A stretch of 6,704 nucleotides of DNA from Rhizobium sp. Q54 (GTDB taxonomy: Bacteria; Pseudomonadota; Alphaproteobacteria; SMXS01). The stretch spans positions 1-6,704 of the forward strand of contig CAMBYA010000135.1 of the NCBI GenBank assembly GCA_945872035.1. The letters are read 5' to 3'. Below the pieces are notes generated by a model. That model did no database searches and was not told the DNA's origin. It saw only the letters and a program-made list of their open reading frames with translations. Numbering within the stretch: the first letter of the stretch is position 1; the number at the start of each line of letters is the position of its first letter. Positions 6,350 to 6,704 of this stretch are shown here, in pieces. The position numbers and the translations under genes were made by a program.

Positions 6350-6704
6350 TCACCCGTAGAACTCCAGATAGGCCCTCCGGTACGCTTCCGGCGTTGCCTT
6401 GCCCAGCTCGGTGTTGAACACCTTCTTGGCCAGCGCCGCCATGCCGTCGAGCGTGTCGGGGATCGGGCCCGGCCGCCGGAAGTAGTGCACCCGCGCCATG
6501 GCGCAGGCATAGGGAATGTTCCCCACCAGCGCGTCCTCGCGCCGCAGCGCCGCCGGCCGCAGCCCTTCCACCGCCTGCAGCAGGTCGGTCCGCTTCGCCT
6601 GCATCCAGCGATAATGGTCGTCCAGCGTGGCGGGCTCCATCTGCCAGGCGCCGCGCGCCGGCCCCTTCAGCTGCCACAGGAACTCGCCCAGCCGGCTCTC
6701 ATGC
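6350..6704 (-). CDS. Putative phage lysozyme-like endolysin (5' end beyond window)
   Basis: Only the last 117 codons are visible; the frame is open to the right window edge, so the start lies outside. The first visible residues, HESRLGEFLWQ, followed by GAWQMEPATLDD, resemble the catalytic-glutamate region of lysozyme or transglycosylase-like phage proteins, in which an Glu-Ser-Arg motif precedes a G-x-WQ/FQ-x-EP turn. Later blocks are YACAMARVHYFRRPGP and the C-terminal FNTELGKATPEAYRRAYLEF, a pattern I associate with phage proteins that end in a conserved N-T-x-L-G-K motif. I infer a peptidoglycan-cleaving endolysin from these motifs and from the neighbouring holin-like and spanin genes. 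A virion-associated lytic protein is an alternative. An ATG at 6640 would give only 96 residues and would cut off the conserved ESR region, so it is not the true start. Confidence 0.6.
   Translation of the reverse strand, partial: HESRLGEFLWQLKGPARGAWQMEPATLDDHYRWMQAKRTDLLQAVEGLRPAALRREDALVGNIPYACAMARVHYFRRPGPIPDTLDGMAALAKKVFNTELGKATPEAYRRAYLEFYG

Noticed and set aside
6410..6422. Near-perfect palindrome GGTGTTGAACACC
   Set aside because: It lies inside the endolysin-like coding sequence (codons around VFNTEL), contains no GTTC-N7-GTTC pair, and is short enough to be chance.
6075..6677. 200-codon version of the holin-like frame starting near 6677
   Set aside because: The extra N-terminus overlaps the endolysin reading in another frame and is compositionally nonsense. 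ATG 6338 gives a sensible two-span protein right after the endolysin stop.

Overview
The window comes from a high-GC bacterium, almost certainly an alphaproteobacterium or one of its phages. Two observations point there. The error-prone polymerase cassette imuA-imuB-dnaE2 has the standard alphaproteobacterial order, and its promoter carries a GTTC-N7-GTTC box, the LexA operator type of that class. All genes supported here lie on the minus strand, so the window is read from high to low coordinates. The long plus-strand open frames are by-products of high GC opposite real genes.

The upstream part (about 6704 to 5334) is a compact phage-type lysis module. In order of transcription it holds the 3' part of a putative lysozyme-like endolysin, an 87-residue protein with two membrane segments that looks like a holin, an inner-membrane spanin (Rz-like) with an out-of-frame overlapping outer-membrane spanin lipoprotein (Rz1-like), and an unrecognised 39-residue single-span protein whose GTG start overlaps the Rz1 stop as GTGA. 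These would act together on the host envelope: holin pore, peptidoglycan cleavage, then spanin-mediated disruption of the outer membrane. No head, tail, integrase or attachment site is in view.

The downstream part (5318 to 1) is the SOS mutasome. A sigma70-like promoter (TTGACT, 17 bp, TAGAAC) overlaps a perfect LexA direct-repeat operator. It drives imuA (RecA-like accessory protein), imuB (catalytically defective Y-family polymerase relative) and dnaE2 (error-prone C-family polymerase), which is cut by the left window edge after 1005 codons. imuB and dnaE2 overlap by GTGA and are probably translationally coupled. Together the three proteins carry out DNA-damage-induced translesion synthesis and mutagenesis.

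The most notable feature is the junction. Only 73 bp separate the stop of the last lysis-module gene from the first possible imuA start. That space is largely filled by the SOS promoter and operator, and I see no convincing terminator in it. Either a prophage, phage remnant or tailocin lies directly against a host mutasome, or the mutasome is carried by the phage-like element.
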